Shown here: one piece after another, positions 60,782 to 64,000 of the stretch
How the letters are laid out: every line of letters starts with the position of its first letter
How positions within the stretch are numbered: the stretch's first letter is position 1
Assembly: GCA_027946365.1 (NCBI GenBank)
Contig: JAPEUQ010000003.1
Location: forward strand, 2,976,001 to 3,040,000
DNA: 64,000 nucleotides
Reading direction: 5' to 3'
Source: Kalmusia sp. IMI 367209
Lineage: Eukaryota > Ascomycota > Dothideomycetes > Pleosporales > Didymosphaeriaceae
The notes under the pieces: generated by a model
What the model saw: only the letters and a program-made list of their open reading frames with translations
The model's database searches: none
Told to the model about the DNA's origin: nothing
Position numbers and translations under genes: made by a program

Positions 60782-62503
60782 TTACTGCTTTGGTGCCTGC
60801 TTTTCCTTCTCATCCACACCCCAGGCTTCATGTATATCTTCCTTTCTCTTCTCTTGCTTCGCAGGAGCGCCCTCCTTCTTCGTCTCTTCCTTCTTTGTCT
60901 CCTCTTTAGCCGCTTCCTTGGCTGCTTCCTTTGCCTTCTGTTCTTTCTTCTTCTTTTCTTCCTCCTTCTCTTCATTCTTCGCTTTTTGCAACGAGTCCTG
61001 GACTGCTGCCTTTTCCTTCTCCCAGTCGCTGGATTTAGAGTCGAATTGTTCTTTGATTTTGTCTTCCTTTTGCTTCTTAGCGGCCTCCTCGGCTTCCTTA
61101 GCCTTGCGCTCCTTCTCCATTTCCTCCATGTGACGAATGTCATCGACGCTAGGCTCGTACAAGTGCCAAATAGTATAATGTGGAAGGCCAACGACTGAGA
61201 ACTTCATGCGCTTTGCCATCTAACAACGTATAAGTCTTGTAAATTATCATCTTCTCGAGACAAACTCACCTTTCCAAAGCCTTCCGTCTCAGCATGCTTT
61301 TCAAAGCTGAACGCTGGAAAGTGTACACCCTGGCGGAAAACCTTCGCCTTAGCAAGAATACTGACACCACCCACACCATCGATCTCCATTTCCATGTCAG
61401 GATCTCCGTAGGGATCACGGAGATAAGCCAGATGCGGTCGCCACGTAGCGTACTCTGCGTATCCTTCGACGATAACAGCATCTTCATCAAGAGTGTCTGC
61501 TAATGCCAGCGCAGTCTCGGATTCTTGCCATGAATTTAGATCATATGGCTGCTCTCCGCCAAGCCAATCGGGCAATGGTCGCCAGACATCTACACAACGC
61601 AATCAGAAGATAAATCATGTCAGTGGCTTAAGTAATCTTACTGGGTACGATGACATCCTTGTTATGGCGCATGAGATCTTCCAAGATAGTGAACGGAGCC
61701 GTTTCCACGTCGACATCCCTCCAGTACACCCAACTGTGGGTTGGGCGGAGCGCCGCACTCAACAGCCAGTTACGAGCCTGGGCCATTGACTTACGACGGC
61801 CAGCCTGAGCAGCGAAACCATGTCGGCTCTCCACGTCCTGGTTGACCTTCTGCCCAAAGTCCTTTTCCAATATTGAGATTTCGCCAAACTGCTGTTTCGG
61901 CTCTGGGTCCGCCTGAAGCTCCTCCAATTTCTGATTTAGCTTCGCGAGGGTATTGTCTTTAGAGTCTCCGACGAGGAATGCGAGATCGATCAAGTTGTGT
62001 GGGTAAGTAAGATTCTTCAGATGGCCGAAAAACATATCCAGATGCGGCGCAGCGTCACGTAGGGGGGCGCATAGCAGGATGCGCTCCTCTCTCTCCCACC
62101 CCCTCGCTGTGCCCTGTACATTGCTCAAGTCGTAATATCGGACCGTCTCTAATTTCGAGTCGTCGCTAGAGCTGAGATAGCTGAGCGGGCCCGAGCCCAG
62201 GTTCGGTCGCAGGTCGGGGAAGAAGAAAAAGAGGCCAGTGAGGAAGATGGACCCTATCAGCAACAGTCGCTGTATCAGCTGTCGCCGCCGCCTCAAGGCC
62301 GGCTGTGATCTGGGCTGGAATCTGCAGTGGCAATGTAGATTAGCATCGTGTACCCACGAGGGGTGGTCATTCAGTAGCGTAGAAAGGTTGGACTGCAGCG
62401 GCGCACTGAGCATGGCGGTGGCAGACGTACTTGTGAGGTTGGATGGAGAATGTGCCGCCCCCTCCCGTTGATGGGTAGGCGGCATGCCCGTTGGAAAAGG
62501 CAT
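60782..62503 (-). CDS. ANP1: Mannan polymerase subunit Anp1-type alpha-1,6-mannosyltransferase (GT62: Mnn9/Anp1/Van1)
   Basis: Exons 61642..62503, 61270..61589 and 60782..61219 give 539 aa from the ATG at 62503; another in-frame ATG lies at 62527. It is a type II Golgi protein: RRRRQLIQRLLLIGSIFLT and GLFFFFPDL form the signal anchor. The GT62 domain follows: GWEREERILLCAPLRDAAPH, LAFLVGDSKDNTLAKL, EKDFGQKVNQDVESRHGFAA, the metal-binding region HSWVYWRDVDVETAPFTILE, and VWRPLPDWLGGEQPYDLNSW. The C-terminus is a long Lys/Glu coiled-coil (about residues 410-520). The DxD-like motif is DVD in YWRDVDVE. It elongates the alpha-1,6-mannan backbone of N-glycans in M-Pol complexes. The Anp1 versus Van1 assignment is from similarity to remembered family patterns. 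Confidence 0.88.
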
Positions 62504-64000
62504 GACGATGCATCTTCGATTTTGCATGTAAGGGCAGCATCCAGGAGGGAGGTCTGCGAAATCAGATCGCGCTGATGTCTCCCTTGAGCACCCCCGGTCC
62601 CGTCGACCCGCAAGATTCGCTGGGCGCAGTGCAGAGGGCAGCGAGGCCGGGCACACCACGTCTAAGCAAGTGTGCGATGCGAATTGATGCCACGACGGGC
62701 AGCGCAGGAGCACGGAAGGATGTGGGAAGGGTGCGACAGCCCTTGGCGATGTCGTCGTACAGGTCTCCGGAAGACTTGGCTCCTGGATTTATTTCGCTAA
62801 GCTGGAGGCCACCGTTGTCGTAGACATGCCCCGATATCCCTGGCGAAACGCGAACCGAAATGGCGACTTGCAGCGCGGCTGGGCGGGCAAGGGCAGGCAA
62901 GGGCAGGCAAGGAGAGCGAGCGGCTGACAGGCGTCTTTAGGAATTGCAGATGGGTGCTCCTTTGGGCAGATGCGCAGATATGCAGCGGAGGTTGGAGGTG
63001 CAGCGGCGCTGTCGGGGCTGTGCCAAGCGGCTAGCATTGATGTTTCAGCGCGGGCGTTGCAACCTCGAGAATCGCCGTCATTGCATTGTTTTTAGTGGGC
63101 CGTTGTGCCAGATTTCATTTGCGCTCGATGCGGCCACTCGGCGTCGTCGAGTGGCACCGCAGGTCGAAGCTGTGCTGTCCGCTTGCAATATCGCGGATGA
63201 CGCGCGGCAAATGCGCCCGTCGTTCACATGGAATACATTTGATATGATGACGTGAAACAAAGCGTGTTTATATTTAGTATCATTATTATCGTTGTTCAAC
63301 TACTAGCAAAATATGTGTCTCTTTATAGAGAAGCGTTCACTACGCGCTGCTTGCCCGTGCCTACATCACAATGCTTACTACTACACCGTGGCACGTCTCT
63401 ATGAGTTGGATACAGTCCGGACGACAACTTCATTTCACATCAATCTAAACCACAGTAGTCAGCATACATTCGCTAGATGCCGTAGGAGACCAGAAGACGA
63501 AGACCGCAAGCTCAGAAAGCCGTTTTAGTCATTCTCCGCCACCGGCCTCGAGTCACGACAGCCCAAGACGGACCGCCCCGACCTTTGGCTCGAAGACCAC
63601 AATTACGCAGCGTTTGCACGCGCAACTCCACAACCCGTCATTCCAAGCCGAAGCCGGTAGAGTGCGGGAGGGTGACCCGGCAGCAGATGTCGTGGAATGG
63701 ATAGACTAGGTTTTCATCCTGGCGAGAATGGGATCGGAAGCAGAACGTACTTGAGTATTGTTGCGGGTCTGGCTTGCAAGCTGCAGAGATCGAAAAGGTC
63801 TAGCTTGCGCTGGTCAGCAAAGGTCGTACACATGATGACATCAATGCAGCAAATTGATAGAGCAATATTCAGACAAAGGTAAGCTGGTATAAAGTGTCTT
63901 CAATAAAGTTCAGTAGCAGAACTGAAAAGATATACACACATCATAGAACGCGGTTTGGTAAGAACTAAGAACTTGGGATTTGGACTTACTTATGTGAGTA
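62504..64000. other. Upstream region of the ANP1-type gene to the window edge, 1.5 kb
   Basis: No gene recognised. It is GC-rich up to about 63100 and AT-richer after. It includes three copies of a 10-bp repeat at 62881..62910. The in-frame extension of ANP1 to 62713 begins with GTG and is not supported. Confidence 0.5.
62881..62910. repeat. Three tandem copies of gggcaggcaa (first copy with one mismatch)
   Basis: A 10-bp unit repeated three times, about 380 bp upstream of the ANP1-type start codon. Confidence 0.7.

Noticed and set aside
60706..61191. Arg/Lys-rich ORF on the ANP1 strand, other frame
   Set aside because: It is the frame-shifted shadow of the Lys/Glu coiled-coil of ANP1.

Overview
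The window looks like nuclear DNA of a filamentous ascomycete, probably Dothideomycetes/Pleosporales. That placement is an inference from gene content and gene structure, not from a database match. The genes are eukaryotic, with 1-7 coding exons and short introns (44-109 nt) that carry GT-AG ends. The fungal-specific content includes a Git3-type GPCR, a GH72 glucanosyltransferase, an Anp1-type mannosyltransferase, a fungal transcription-factor domain and an NLR-like P-loop/TPR protein. I rebuilt 25 protein-coding genes by joining exons at GT-AG sites. Nearly every model closes exactly in frame, and the exceptions are reported as findings. No tRNA, rRNA, CRISPR array or intact transposon was seen.

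Layout. 1-13 kb: a partial PI31 proteasome regulator; a secreted FAD-linked oxidase with an in-frame stop; the tRNA-wybutosine enzyme PPM2/TYW4; the PROPPIN ATG18, divergent from PPM2; and the phosphatase PPS1 with a long GC-rich upstream region. 13-24 kb: the DNA polymerase delta small subunit, divergent from the decapping scavenger DcpS; a Git3-like GPCR with a frameshift and a GC-AG intron; a ubiquitin C-terminal hydrolase, divergent from ARC1; and a UDP-glucose 4-epimerase. 24-33 kb: a gene-free stretch of 2.4 kb, then one very large NLR-like P-loop/TPR gene (about 2130 aa). 33-41.5 kb: NOP53, a fungal transcription-factor-domain gene without a zinc cluster, an NmrA-like reductase divergent from a glutathione S-transferase, and the Rab GTPase YPT6. 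42-51 kb: TOM20 divergent from EXO84, a tandem Myb-like protein, a quinone oxidoreductase and a SUN-domain protein. 52-64 kb: a GPI-anchored GH72 glucanosyltransferase with an apparent frameshift near its signal peptide, the ARF-GEF Gea (GBF1 family), and the ANP1 mannan-polymerase subunit.

Most genes are unlinked housekeeping functions, and I see no biosynthetic cluster. Several serve the secretory and cell-wall pathway (YPT6, EXO84, Gea, ANP1, GH72, UDP-glucose epimerase), but they are dispersed rather than co-organised. The least conventional items are the giant NLR-like gene, the three interrupted genes whose products are secreted or membrane proteins, the duplicated-exon Myb protein, and a 21-bp element containing TTACGTAA that occurs upstream of both NOP53 and YPT6.
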